Shown: positions 23,128 to 35,359 of the stretch, in pieces
Numbering within the stretch: position 1 is the stretch's first letter
Layout of the letters: every line of letters starts with the position of its first letter
Source of the DNA: Anaeramoeba flamelloides
Lineage: Eukaryota > Metamonada > Anaeramoebidae
Assembly (NCBI GenBank): GCA_027625915.1
Contig: JANTQA010000012.1
Location: 5,850,501-5,914,500 of the forward strand
Direction of reading: 5' to 3'
Length of the DNA: 64,000 nucleotides
Made by a program: the position numbers and the translations under genes
Notes under the pieces: model-generated
Told to the model about the DNA's origin: nothing
Databases searched by the model: none
What the model saw: only the letters and a program-made list of their open reading frames with translations

Positions 23128-26100
23128 TTCAACCAAAATTTTGCACTATCCATAGTTCGAAACAGTTTTCAAAGAAATCATTGCTCCTTTTGTTGAAAAA
23201 GATTTATTTGAATTCCAATACTATGACTACCAACAAGAAGACAGAGAATTTGCTATGGAATTAGGCTTAAAAGCACTCCCTTCTTTGGTTTTATTTAAAG
23301 ACGGAAAACATGTTGATTCTTTCAATGATGGATTCGCAGAAGAACTTGTAAGGAATTGGATCGCAAAACACCACTTACCTACAATCAGCAAAATTGAAAA
23401 TGAAGAAGATCTCGAAGGTTTGTCCTTTTTTTTTTTTTTTTTTATTTTTTTTTATTTTTTACAGCAAGTTTTAATTTTTTCTTCTTTGTGAAAAACGAAA
23501 AAAAAAAAAACAATTGATTTGTTGATTTGATGAAACGACAATTTCTCAAAAATACTTCCTTTCAATATGGTGATTTAATGAACATCCTGAACATTTATTC
23601 TTTAGGTAATTAAAATTGCTTTATTGTTCTGTCCAAAATTAATATTGCTTTTTAAATTAACCAATTAGAAATGAATCATTTTTTTTAATTTTTTTTTTTT
23701 TTTTTTGAGTTAAACCTAAATCAAATCCTTTGATCACAAATTCCCTAAATTCCAAACAATTTATTTTTTTTATTTATCTTTTGAAAATAACAGTTTGGGA
23801 AATTTTGTCGTCTCATAATTTTTATCAATATGCTATCATCATATTCCAAAATAAAAACTTAATATCCGTTGCATATGATTAACTTTTTCCAAATGATTAT
23901 ATTTTGTTTTGAAAATACCCTGTTTTATTAAGAAAATAAGAATAGACAAAAGGATAATAATTATATTGAAAAGGGAAAAAAAAAAAAAATCAAATATGAT
24001 ACTCTCCTCATAGTTTTTATAAAAACCTATCCAGTTGAATACGTGACAATTTCAATTTTCCAATAATTTCAAAAACTTTGACTAAAAAAAAAAAAAAAAA
24101 AAACATAATCAAAATATCAAATAATATTAACGATAACAAAATATATTTATTAATGTGGTTGAATAGATTTAAATGAAATTCAAAATCAACCCTTAGTCGA
24201 TTAGAAAATCCTATAAAGAGGATCTGAATCTTTCTATTTTTTTTTAAAATTTCACAAGATTCATTAATAAAGTAGTTTTAAAAAATTGTGAGCAACAATA
24301 TTTGTAATAAATCCCAGGAAATAGGTCGATTGAAGCAAGTTAAATATTTTTAAAGTTACTTTCGAAAACTTTTAGACCTCTCGATTTTAAAAACTTTTTT
24401 AAATACACTTTATTTCAAGTTCAAGTAACTTTTTCAATTTTTGGAAATTGGTCTTTAAAAAAATAAGTGACTATTAAATACAAAAAAAAATTACAGTACT
24501 ACAAATTCAATTTCAAAATGAAATCCCACACTTTTTAAAAGTTTATAAATATTTGAATATAACTGTACTCCACAATACTTTTTCTTATTAAAGGTTTCAA
24601 AGTTTCCACCTTTTTATTAAACTTGTCCAGACTTTTCTTCATCTAATTTAATAAATTCTTGGTATATTCTAATTGATTTAGTTACAATTTTAATATTTTT
24701 ATTAATTCATAAACCAAAAATTATTTCTTTAAATACAATTACAACTTTTTTCGATATTAGTATAAAGAGTTCAAAATAACTTTTATTTATTTATTTTATT
24801 TATTTATTTTTTTATTACATTAAACAAAGACCAAACCTTAAAGTGATTGTTTTGTATAATCATTTTAAAAATTTAATAATTATTAAATATTATATTCTTT
24901 CTCTTTTATATATATATATATATATATATATTATTATACACTATTTCTCAATATTACTTTATAGATTTTAAAACCAAATATTCTTTAGTTGTTTATGCTG
25001 AATTCCCAGAAAATAAAAAAAGTAAGGATTAAAAAATAAGACTCTTTATTTTAATCTTTTTTTTTTTTTTTTCTTTTTCCCAAATTTAAAACATCTTTGT
25101 ATTTATTCTCCAAATAACTTTTTAATTATTTCTTTTAAAATAAACAAAGCAAATAAAATGTTGAAAAAAATTGCAAAAAAGAAAAGTTTCTCAAACTATG
25201 TATTTACCATGAAAAATGGTGAAGAATCAGTTTTAAAATTATTAAGAAACAAAGATTCAAAAGAAATTGTTTATGATGGTGAATGGAAATCTGATCTTAT
25301 TGAAGAAGTAAATTCAAATTTTTATTTTATTTTTTATTTTTACAAATATATAACTTTTTCTAATGATAATTATTGCTCTAGCATAAATCAAATAATTGAC
25401 CATTAATTTTAAATATAAACAATTAATAGATAATTCTATTTATTTAATAATAAAAAAATAAATAAAATCTTTTCCAGTAATTACAACTCACATAAAAATG
25501 AAAAAACGCTATATTCTAAAAAAAATATTTCTTGACCATTGTTTATAAAATAAGAAAATATTTTAACTTGAAAAAACTCATCTCATTTGATAACACATAA
25601 TTTAATTTATATAAAAAACACGTAATTTAATTTATATAAAAAAAAAATTCAAAATTTTTTTTTAGATTCTATCATCGAAGAGAGGTGATTCAACAAAAAA
25701 ATTCAAAAATTAAAAATAAAAAAAAAAAAAATCAGCTCAAAATTTTGGAATAACAATTTTTAAATTATTACCTAACTAAAATCATTGGAAAACAGTTTAT
25801 TTATTTAAACAAATATATATTCAAAAAATCTATTTCAAATCTATTTATTAATGAATTATATAATATTTTATTTTGCTATACTATATCTTATTTTTATAGT
25901 TTCTTGATATAAATCATATTCCTTTCCTTCAACAATTAACTAGAACCAATTATGAAGAATATTTTGAAATTGAAAGACCTATTGGATTTGTTTTTTTTAA
26001 TTTAGAAGATGAAAAAAATGATGACGAAGAAGAAATTAACTTTAGTGAATTACCAACAAATAAATTAATTTCAGAATTTGAAGCAGAATACACCAACAAA

Positions 26101-27085
26101 ATCTGGTTTGCCTGGAGTAATGCTGAAGATGTAAAAGGGTTTGCTGAAAAATATGGTTTAGAAACTTATCCAGGAATTGTTATTATTGATAATAAAAATA
26201 ATCAATATTACAGATTTGAAGAAGAATGGGGAAAAGAAGGTCTTGAAAAATTTTTCAAATCGTAAATTTTTTTTTTTTTTAATCAATTCCAAATTTAAAT
26301 TTTTATTTCCTTTTTATAGATTAATACTTTCAAAATAAAACACTACAATAACTTATTTCAAAATAAAAATCATTACTACATATATATATATATATATATA
26401 TATACATATTGGCACATTAAATTAAAAAAAAATAATAATTAATTCATAACTTTTGAAATTTGAAATAAAAATTTGAATAAACATAAAAATTACAAAATAT
26501 TAAAAATCTAATACTTATTTAAATTTTTTTTTATGTATTTAAAATAGTTTCTTAGAGGGAAAACTTGAACCTTCAATCAGAAGTCAACCAATCCCAGAAG
26601 AAAATGATGGTCCAGTTAAAAAAGTTGTTAGAAAAAATTGGGACGAAATTGTTAACGATCCAGAAAAAGATGTTTTTGTAAAGGTTTACGCAGAATGGTG
26701 TGGTCACTGTAAACAATTGGCACCAGTTTATGAGGAACTCGCTAAAAAATTTGCTAAAGTTGAAAATTTAGTAATTGCCGAAATTGATGGAGCCAACAAC
26801 GATCTTGGTAATGGCGCTTCAGTTACAGGTTTCCCAACACTTATCTTTTTCCCAGCTAAAGACAAAATGAATTTCGTAACTTATCAAGGTGGAAGAACAC
26901 TTGAAGATATGGCACAATATTTAAAACAAACCGCTAAAACTGCAGACTTTTCTGTTCTTGAAGAAGAAAAAGAAGAAAAAGAAGAAAAAGAAGAAAAAGA
27001 AGAAAAAAAAGAAAAAAAAGACAAAAAAGACAAAAAGAAAAAGAAAAACAAAAAAGATAAAAAGAAAAAAGAAAAAGAACTTTAA
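22749..27085 (+). CDS. Protein disulfide isomerase with a single CGHC active site
   Basis: Six exons join in frame: 22749-22940, 23156-23417, 24965-25021, 25150-25307, 25900-26261, 26548-27085, total 1,569 bases, 522 residues, the usual PDI length. A signal peptide (MKIFLYFTLFLILSVTFC) is followed by an acidic stretch, then a first thioredoxin fold (residues about 31-150, with the cis-Pro loop ALPSLVLF) in which the WCGHC site is replaced by FAPSSRE. Two more thioredoxin-like segments (b and b', exons 3-5) follow, then the a' domain with W394-CGHC-398 and FPTLIFFP. The last ~40 residues are a Glu/Lys then Lys-rich tail ending EKEL. In the family, PDI oxidises and isomerises disulfides in the ER lumen. 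The C-terminus resembles but does not match the KDEL/HDEL retrieval consensus. Introns are 128 to 1,547 bases and rich in poly-T and (TA)n. Confidence 0.92.
23418..24964 (+). other. PDI intron 2 (1,547 bases)
   Basis: AT-rich with poly-T near its 5' end and a (TA)n run at 24907-24930 just before the acceptor. No defined element from the families in this window was recognised inside it. Confidence 0.6.
24907..24930. repeat. (TA)n microsatellite in PDI intron 2
   Basis: Pure TA run of about 12 units close to the intron acceptor. Confidence 0.9.
25308..25899 (+). other. PDI intron 4 (592 bases)
   Basis: AT-rich, bounded by GTAAATTC and TTTTTATAG. It contains a short duplicated string (ATTTAATTTATATAAAAAA, twice near 25600 and 25625). 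Nothing else is visible. Confidence 0.6.
26381..26404. repeat. (TA)n microsatellite in PDI intron 5
   Basis: Pure TA run of about 12 units. Confidence 0.9.
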
Positions 27086-27204
27086 ATTGAAAAGCAAAGT
27101 TCATAAAGGAACGAATTCAAAATTTTTTTTTTTATTAATGATTACTTTAAATTTTTTAAAAGATCTTTTTTTTTTTTTTTTTTTATTAAATAGCACAAAT
27201 CAGA

Positions 27205-27210
27205 AATAAA
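27205..27210 (+). promoter_or_regulatory. Likely polyadenylation signal of the PDI gene
   Basis: AATAAA occurs about 120 bases after the PDI stop codon. In such AT-rich DNA this hexamer is frequent by chance, so the call rests only on position. Confidence 0.3.
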
Positions 27211-28411
27211 ACTTTAATATTATCCGAATTTTTTATTAGTGAATTTTATTTATTTTAATTTTCTTTTTTAATCTGAATTGTCTAATTTTAAAGATAGATT
27301 TTATTTTTTGATCATTTCTTTATTTTTTAGTTTTTTTTTTATCTTTTTTTTTTTTTCCCAAATTCCCATTTTTTAAGTTATTAAGGTTTCGTCTATTTTT
27401 TGTTTTTTTAGGTTTTTGGGAAAGTTAAGAAGGAAAAAAACTAATTATAAGAATTGGTAGACTTGTTCATGATTAGATCTTAAACACAGTTGGTCATGAC
27501 TAACTTAGCCTTGTACAAACCAAACTTCTTCTGGTTAGATCTTAAGCAAACCGAATCCAACTTAACCTAGATGAACTAAATATTACTAAAAATAACTGAA
27601 CTGAACTTTGAGACAATCTAAGAGTCAATATTTGACTGGACTTTTGCTGTTTCGACGGTAACTCACACTGAGATTTTGCCAAAACAAGATTTGGAAAACT
27701 TGTAAAAACAAAATAAAATCATAAAAAGAGATTAGAAGCTTCGAAAATAAATTCTAATTCTTAACAACAGCGGCTTGAGATATATTCACTTATTACTATT
27801 GTTCTAACTTAAAACTTAATAAAGAAAAACATTACATTTGATCATTATTTAGTTGAATTTTTGTGCATCTTTAAAAAAAATACTTATTTTCATGAACAAT
27901 AAAATTTCGATATAAAATTACATAACCAATTCATACAATGAACGAAAAATAAAAATAATTGATAAATTAAGTTTTTTGCATTTTTTATTTAATATTTGAC
28001 TCTCTTTGGTTTCTAATGTGGTTCTTTCTCTTTCTCTTGTACTAATCATAAAATAAATATATATCTTTTGTTTTTTGAAAGAAAAGAGATTCTATGAGTT
28101 ATATTTTACCAAATTTATAGCCTATTTTAAAAAATCTAAATAAATTGAGTACCCAAGGCAAATATGAGGCAATTTTGTTTAACCAATCCACTTTTTAATA
28201 ATAATAATAAATTTTTTTATCAAAATGATAAAATTATCTGATATATTGATATTTGTATATCAAGCTGAATTTCCAGTAATATTAATATAATCAATCATCA
28301 ATTCAAAATTTTTGATACCCATTGTATGTATTTTTTAAATGAAAAATAAATATTACAAACCATTTAATTGAAAAAGAATAAATTCAAATTCTTTAATTGA
28401 TCAAAACCATA
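27211..28411. other. Intergenic; includes a compositionally unusual block at 27430-27700
   Basis: Between about 27430 and 27700 the sequence is visibly richer in G and C and has few homopolymers, unlike its surroundings, with the string TTAGATCTTAA repeated (27471 and 27536). The minus strand has one open stretch of about 50 codons without a recognisable product. It could be an old repeat or a non-coding transcript; no gene is supported. Confidence 0.35.
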
Positions 28412-28614
28412 TAGTCAGTTCCACTTTTAAGGAATAAACTTTAACGAAAAGTAAGGCACAACGAAAATCTCAAATTAAAACCTAAAAATTCAGATTGTAG
28501 TAAAATAATATGTGTAAAAAAATCTAATTCCAAATTTTGTGCCTTAATTTGAGATTTTTTTATGCGCCTTAAATTTCGTTGAAAATTTGTGCCTGTAATT
28601 TGAAAATTGCTGTA
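28412..28614. mobile_element. CAGTCA-family MITE, copy 1
   Basis: About 203 bases. Left end TAGTCAGTTCCACTTTTAAG; the right half contains TGTGCCTTAATTTGAGATTT and ends TTGCTGTA, matching the family palindrome in diverged form. TA lies at both ends. Confidence 0.65.
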
Positions 28615-28722
28615 ACAATTATTTTTTATTTAGATATTTAACAAACAAACAATAAATTAATCAAAAATTTAGAAAAAAAAATGTATTATGAATTTTTGAG
28701 CAAGTCCAAACATAATATTTAG

Positions 28723-29214
28723 TAGTGAAAAAAATATCAAACTGGAAAAAAATCATGAACAAGATTTTTCATTGTTAATAATAGTGTAAGTGTCCTGGGA
28801 TTTGTTTTATTTACAACCAAATACCTTTATTTAAGAATCAAAAATTTAAAAATTATAACCCACCCAGTTATTAGAATGACGATTAATTAAATTATACACA
28901 CTCAAAACACTAATCAATCAATCAAAAAACAAGAATAAAAATTACCATTTTCCAAAATCAGAGTAAACTTATATAAAATATAATTATTTTTCAATAAGTA
29001 GATCTACTTGGGTTATCAATCAATTACTTGAGTATTCTATATAAATAACCACTGTATGAACTTTAGATAGATTGATTACTTGATTTAATAAATAATTTTG
29101 TTATTTAAAAAAAGGATTTAATTTTAAATATCTGTAATTGCACCTTAATTTTCCTAATATTCATGATTAAAAATATTTTCTGGGATTATTTTCATGTCAA
29201 TAATTGTTTTCATA
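28723..29214. mobile_element. CCGGACATG-family foldback element, copy 2 (diverged)
   Basis: Left end TAGTGAAAAAAATATCAAAC and AACAAGATTTTTCATTGT; right end ATTCATGATTAAAAATATTT ... GTTTTCATA. The size (492 bases) and internal order (including ATTACTTGA/GTATTCTA-like sequence) agree with the copy at 13253-13735. Confidence 0.65.
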
Positions 29215-30424
29215 ACTTCAAATAATAATTGTGTTTTAAATATATTTTCAATTTATATTATTCCTAAAATTTTTGAAATATTCAACTAATTTTTTAGACA
29301 TCATCTGATCCATTAATTAAGATCTTTTTTTGACAAGTATTAAAAATTAAAAACCGATTAATATACAAAAAAATTTTTCGTAAATTATTCTGTAAATTCA
29401 GTTTTACACACCAATTTAAATTTTTTTTTTTTCATAGATTCAACACCAATTTACATTCAAAAATATATATTACACCAGTTATTTATAATTTCATAAAAGG
29501 AAAAAGAATTTGAGACTATAGTTTTTTGCTTAGAAACCCAATATATTTTCTAATCATAATTAAAATCCAAGAAAACAAAAAGGTACCTTTTAATAATTCA
29601 AATATAATTGAGTAAAAACATAGTTTTTTTCTTATTTTTTCAAATTATCGAAAATCTAATTCTATTTTTTTGATGGTTGGGTTATAGTTTAAAGCTCTAA
29701 TAGTTTTCCAAATAACTAAAAAATTTAAGAAAATTTATAGGAAAAAAATCTTTCATTTGCTTAATTCAAAAAACCAAACAATAAAAAAAGATGAATTTAG
29801 TGTTATTTTTCTTACTGAAAATAATGTCAACAAACTAATTTATTTATTGTTTTTATCATTGCAAGAATTTTAATTTAATTCCTAAGTGATAAAATTATTA
29901 TTAATTTTTAAATAAATAAGGTACCGATACTATTTAATAAACCAAATTACCCTCAAATTTCACTAGACAAATAAACAATTTTGATTTTTTTAAGAATAGA
30001 CTAAAATATGCATCTTTAGAAATAAGAAAAATAATAATATTGGGATCAGAGTTGAAATTCCAAAAATAAATCCCTGAACAAATGATAAATTTTTGAAAAA
30101 ATAAAATGGATAAAAAATGTTGAGCTCCTTTCATTGAAACACCTCTAACAAAAACTCTCAATTTCTTTAGGAAATTATAATGTTATATAATAAGATTTTT
30201 TACATGTAAATAGATTTTAAAAGGAGAAATGTAAAGTATCAATTTTCTAAAAGTTTATTTGGAGTATCAGCAAGAAAATTGTTTTTTTCATATTACATTT
30301 TCAGAAAGTTTTTTTTTTTTAAAAAAAAAGAAAGAAAAAAAAAGTGAAAAACAAAAAAAAAAAATTTACAAAATTAGATAAATTGATTCCGAGCCAAAAA
30401 TTGAAAAATTTATTTTTCGAAGAA
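29215..30424. other. Intergenic, AT-rich
   Basis: Nothing supportable. A frame at 29934-30161 (minus) has random composition. Confidence 0.5.
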
Positions 30425-31870
30425 TCCCGAATTAAGGAAGTAAGTACATTTTTGAAATTTTAAGTACCACAGTTAATACAAACTGAATTTTTCAATTCTT
30501 TTCTTTAAAAAAATACATTAATATTTTAAAAAATATAAGAGTTGAATATATTTTGTAATAATTTATTTTCAAGCTAATATAAAAACGTGAATCCAAATAA
30601 AACAAAAAATTGATCATGAAAAAAAAAAAATAAATCATTTATTAATTGGTCTTATCTTTAAATTATCATATAATTATTTCTAAAATATTTGATTTTAATT
30701 TCAATTCTAAATGAAAAAACTTTTGTTTGAAAATTTTTGATTAACAAATTACTTCCTATTTCCAAACAATCCCCAAAATAAATTATAAAAATACTACTTT
30801 TATTTAATTCAGCTAATTCTATTTTTGGGAAAATAGGATTTTTTTTTCCAATTCCTCTTCAGAAATAAAGATTTATTTAACAAATTCGTTTGATTTGATA
30901 ATTATTTATTTTACATCAAAATGAAGACTCAGAATAATACTAAATCATGTTTAAATTTTTTTCCCAATTTTGTTTCAAATTTGAGTTGAATCTTATATAA
31001 TTGTTTTCTTGATTTCAAGAATTTAATCCCTTTACTTTAATCTTTGAAATAATATTTTTCGTTTTGGCTTTGTTTGATAAAAACATTTGAAAAAAGAATT
31101 TTTAAAAGAAAATTTTTGAAAAAGTTTTTGTAAAATAATTATATATACGAAATTGGGTGAGTAATTCAAGGTTATAAGTTGTTTGGGTTCATTCAAGTTA
31201 AGAAGAAAAAAGAAGAAAAATCAGTTAAAAATTACATTTTTTGATAATTTTTTTTTCATTCTTGATTTCAACAAGTTTATTTGGAAAGGTGATCTTTCTT
31301 GTTTCGTCTTCAAAAAAAAAATATTTGTTTAAAATACAAACCTTACTCATTCCTATTTTATTAGTTTACTCTTTGGTTATTTCCACTCGTAAGTTTAAAT
31401 ACATTTCAAGATCCCAAAAAAAACTAATTTAATAAAACCAAAAAAATTTAATCTAAAAAAAACCCGAAAAATTGAAAAATTTAAGATGCCAATTTTGATT
31501 TACTTTGGGTTAGCTTTCTTTTTACTCAAATATAGAATAAGTGAATGGTATTTTTGATTTCAAAGTTTCAATATCTATTATACTCAAAAAATCATTTATC
31601 AGTAAGGTTGATGCAATTATAATGGAAAATGGTAAAATTTAATACTTTCTTAAACCTGGCATAATATTTTCTATTTCTTCAATAAAACTTCCCCCCTTTA
31701 ACTGAAAAAGAGTTTCGTTTAACACTATTCTAATGGATACAATATTGAATTTAAAATAAAACAAAAAAAAACTGTTCAATATCAAATAATTGAAGAATAT
31801 TAATTGGAAATATATTTAAAACACAATTATTTATTTTATTATTTTTGTTGAATTCATATTACTACTAAAA
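30425..31870. repeat. Old duplicated repeat, copy 2 (partner at 13040-14960)
   Basis: Colinear with 13040-14960 but without the foldback element found there. Landmarks: GGAAGTAAGTACATTTTTG, ATGAAAAAACTTTTGTTTG (30711), TTTTTCGTTTTGGCTTTG (31054), AATTCAAGGTTATAAGTTG (31165) and CAGTAAGGTTGATGCAATTA (31600). Heavy divergence shows it is old. Confidence 0.6.
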
Positions 31871-34699
31871 AAAAATTTTTTTTGTCTAGTGGTAGTGTGC
31901 TAGTTTTTTTTTTTTTTTTATTAAAAAGAATAAAGAAAAATCATAATTGATTTTCTTACATTCCTTTTTCAGAAAAATAAAAGCCTAAGGATGAGTTTTA
32001 GCTTTGAACATATATTCATTAAATTTTTGAATAAAAAAACTGAAACTCTCTGGAAACTCGACACTATTTGACACTCTACATCGCAACATTTGGTACGTCG
32101 GCCCCTTTATGAAAGGTAGTATAAAACCCAGATATTAAAAATTATCTGAAAAATCATTAAGGCCAAATTTCCATAGACTGTGATTCAGAAAATTTGAATT
32201 TAAAAATTACAAACCATTAAAAGAAATTCTAAAATTGAAGATTATTATTTATTTAATTGTTCAGTAATTAAAAGTTGTTTCAATTCTATTAATATTAAAA
32301 AAAGTAAAAAGAAATTAAAAATTAAATTAAAAATATTAAGCAATTAGATTTTAAAAGGAAAATATTATTGAAAAGTAAAAAAAAATAATTAAATTTAGTA
32401 TTGGTTAATAAATAAAAATAGAGAAAATAAATCATAAATTAAAAAAAAGTTAGTTTTATTATAGAGTTTGAAGATACATCGATCATCACGATATTAACAA
32501 TAAATTTGTGATAATATTAGAAAATCGTGATTAATCTAACTTTATCACGATAATCCACAAAATATAGATTAATCCATATTATCGCGATAAAATAATTATC
32601 GCGAAATAAAGAAAAGTTTTTTTTTGAATTCACCTTACAAAAAATGCAATGAATTTTACAAAACAGCTTTTACAACACTTTTTTACCTTTCAAAAATGTT
32701 AGTAAATGTTTAAAAGGGCTGTGAATTGTCTTCAAGTGTTTGAAAGTTTTGAAAGACAGAAAAATTTTATAAACTAAATGAGTTTGTTTGCTATGGAAAA
32801 AAAAAATATTCTTTTCATTTTTTTATAAATAAAAGGGTATTACAATCTCAAACAAATTTTATGATCAAACTAATAATTACCCATTTCAAAAATATACTTG
32901 AATATAAAATTGATGTATTTTTTTAAAATGGAGTTGTTGCTTTCACAATTTTACATAACCAAAAAGAAAAAAGAGTAACTTTCATTCTCATTTGTGAGTG
33001 ATCGATTTAAAAAACCTCTGAGCTCTAGTTGTTTTTTTCTGTACAATACAAAGATGCTCAAAGAAGAAAAAGAAAACAAGTTTTCCAAACAATCTTTAAA
33101 AAATCTTAATAATGTGTGATCATTTGGCTAGGTTATTGTGAAAGCTTTTGAAAAGTTATCCAACACCTTTCAGCTTTCCTGAATAGACCAAAGAAAATTA
33201 AATAACCAAAAGAACATTCTTTCAAGAATGCATGAAGGGTTGGATTGTTTGAGAAGTCATTTTTATTCAACAAAATTTATAATACCACAATAGACTGATA
33301 AACTATTTATTTACCTTTTGTTATTACGTTTGTTGCAGATCAAAAAGATTGATCCATCTATCAACCAATCCAAATCAAAATACAATGAAAGCTTTTGATC
33401 TGATTCTTGATTGAATCAAGTTTTTTTTTCATTCTTTTTTTAAAAAATTAATAATTGTTTTTCACAAGATCTATTTTTTGATCAAACAAAAATTTTTACT
33501 TTAAAAATATTGCTGAATTAACCTAAAATTAATCAACTATTATATCGAGATTTATTTTTTTATCACTATATTTTGACGTTTATAACGATTTTAAGACAAT
33601 TATCGAGATTTTTAGAGAAGTATTATGATGTTATAGAATATCACAATCTGTATCTAATACACTGATATTATTGATTATCGTGATTTTGTAATATTAAATG
33701 CGTTTTTTTAAACTTAATCAAGATTTTTGAAGCTTTGTCGTGGATTGAAGAAGATATAGTCAAATCCTCTATTAATTATGAATCATAGAATTCCATTTTT
33801 ATAAAACCTTTATAGTTCCCTTTTTTATCGTAAACTTTGTAGGTTCATTATAATTATTCTTTTTTTTTTTTTTTTTTAAATTTAAGCTTATTTTTAACTT
33901 ATTTTGGTTTATTTTGAAGTATTTTGTTTGAAAGCTTTCTAAGGGGGTAAAATTTGAATATTAATCCATAAGAGTGTATATGTATTTATATTTGATGTTT
34001 ATTTTCATTTTCTAGTCGTTATTTGTAAAAAAAATTATCAATGGGTAAATTTAGGAATTTTTCCTTTTTATTGTATTAATAGAATTTCTTTTCAAAGTAT
34101 AGACCTACAAATATCTTTTTATTTGATGAATTAATAATTTAATTCAAAAATTGTTTTTTTAAGATAATTTTTGTTTGAACTATGCTGATATCTTAAAAAA
34201 ATACCAATTCAAAACAAATAGAATGTTTTTGGTTCTTTCAGTCAATAGTATGAAAAAAAAAAAAAATGAAAATTTTGAGTTAATAAAACGAATACTTTAA
34301 TTAACATTTCTTTAAAGGTAATGAAATTTATTTGCAATATAATCAACATTTTAAAACTTCGAATTCTTGAAGCTGTTGTATTTATTACTGTATATAGTAC
34401 TACGATTTTTGAAAGTCTCTAGTCGGGAAAAAAAGGAATTTTTTGGGGTAAAATTATTTTAAAGGAATGTGCTAAATGAATTTTGGTTCAATTCCGCTTT
34501 GGAATACTTACTTTGTGGGATTAGCTCCACCCTAGATTCGTCTATAATTAAAGTGTTTTGCTATTAAAGGTCAATCGCATGAGTTATACATCATTAAAAT
34601 GCCTCTAAAAAAATACATTATCAAAATTATTGAAGAATAAATTTTAAGATTTTCTGACGAAAGATCCCAATTAAAAAAGTTTCATTTTGTAAAAATTTT
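31871..34699. other. Intergenic; includes ATCACGATAA-type repeats and a foldback fragment
   Basis: A fragment of the GTGTCGTCAAG foldback family lies inverted at about 32040-32110. Between 32460 and 33730 the ends carry several ATCACGATAA/TTATCGTGAT motifs in opposing orientation (32476-32620 and 33541-33690), suggesting the arms of an element of about 1.25 kb; no transposase frame was recognised inside. The remainder shows nothing supportable. Confidence 0.35.
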
Positions 34700-35250
34700 T
34701 AAAAAAATTTCCATTTACAAATTTAAAAATAGAAACTCGAAATAATATTTTTTCAGGATTTAAAAAATTAATAAATAGAACTTCCAAAAGTTATTATTTT
34801 TTTAATTTTTTAATTTCAAAGATTCACTCAATAATCATTAACACAAAAGCCTAAAAAATGATTAATGTAGTGTCCGTTATATGGGATAAGTTGTATTTTC
34901 AATTTATTTCCAATATGAAAAAATAATTTGTAAAAATAATCTTTTGATAATTATTTAATTTTTAAAAATTTAATTTTTTAGAAATTAATCTACATTCCAA
35001 GATAAATTTAGTAAAGATATTCTTCACCTTTGAAGTATGAATATTTATTATTCAACCTTTAAATTTATCTCAAAACACAAATTGTTTTCTATAATTCTTG
35101 GTTTTTTTTTTACTAATACAATGATTCATTTTTAATTTATGATACCAACTTTTTGTACAATTTACTAATCACATTTAGAGAGGCATTTTGAGCTATGGAT
35201 AACCCATATGGTTGACCTTCAATATTAACAAACTTTAATTTTAGAACTCT
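34700..35250. repeat. Old dispersed repeat, copy 2 (partner at 3340-4165)
   Basis: Matches copy 1 in two colinear blocks, for example AAAAATAGAAACTCGAAATA and TTCACTCAATAATCATTAAC. It lacks about 350 bases that copy 1 has in the middle. Confidence 0.45.
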
Positions 35251-35359
35251 AGATTGTTAAATCCAACACCTTAAGAGATAATAACTAATAGATTTAAAAA
35301 TGATGTACTTTTTTAATAAAATTAAAATATAGAATAACAATTACTTATGAAAACTATTG

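Noticed and set aside
26958-27209. Lys-only 83-codon frame over the PDI 3' end
   Set aside because: Shadow of the Glu/Lys-rich tail in another frame.
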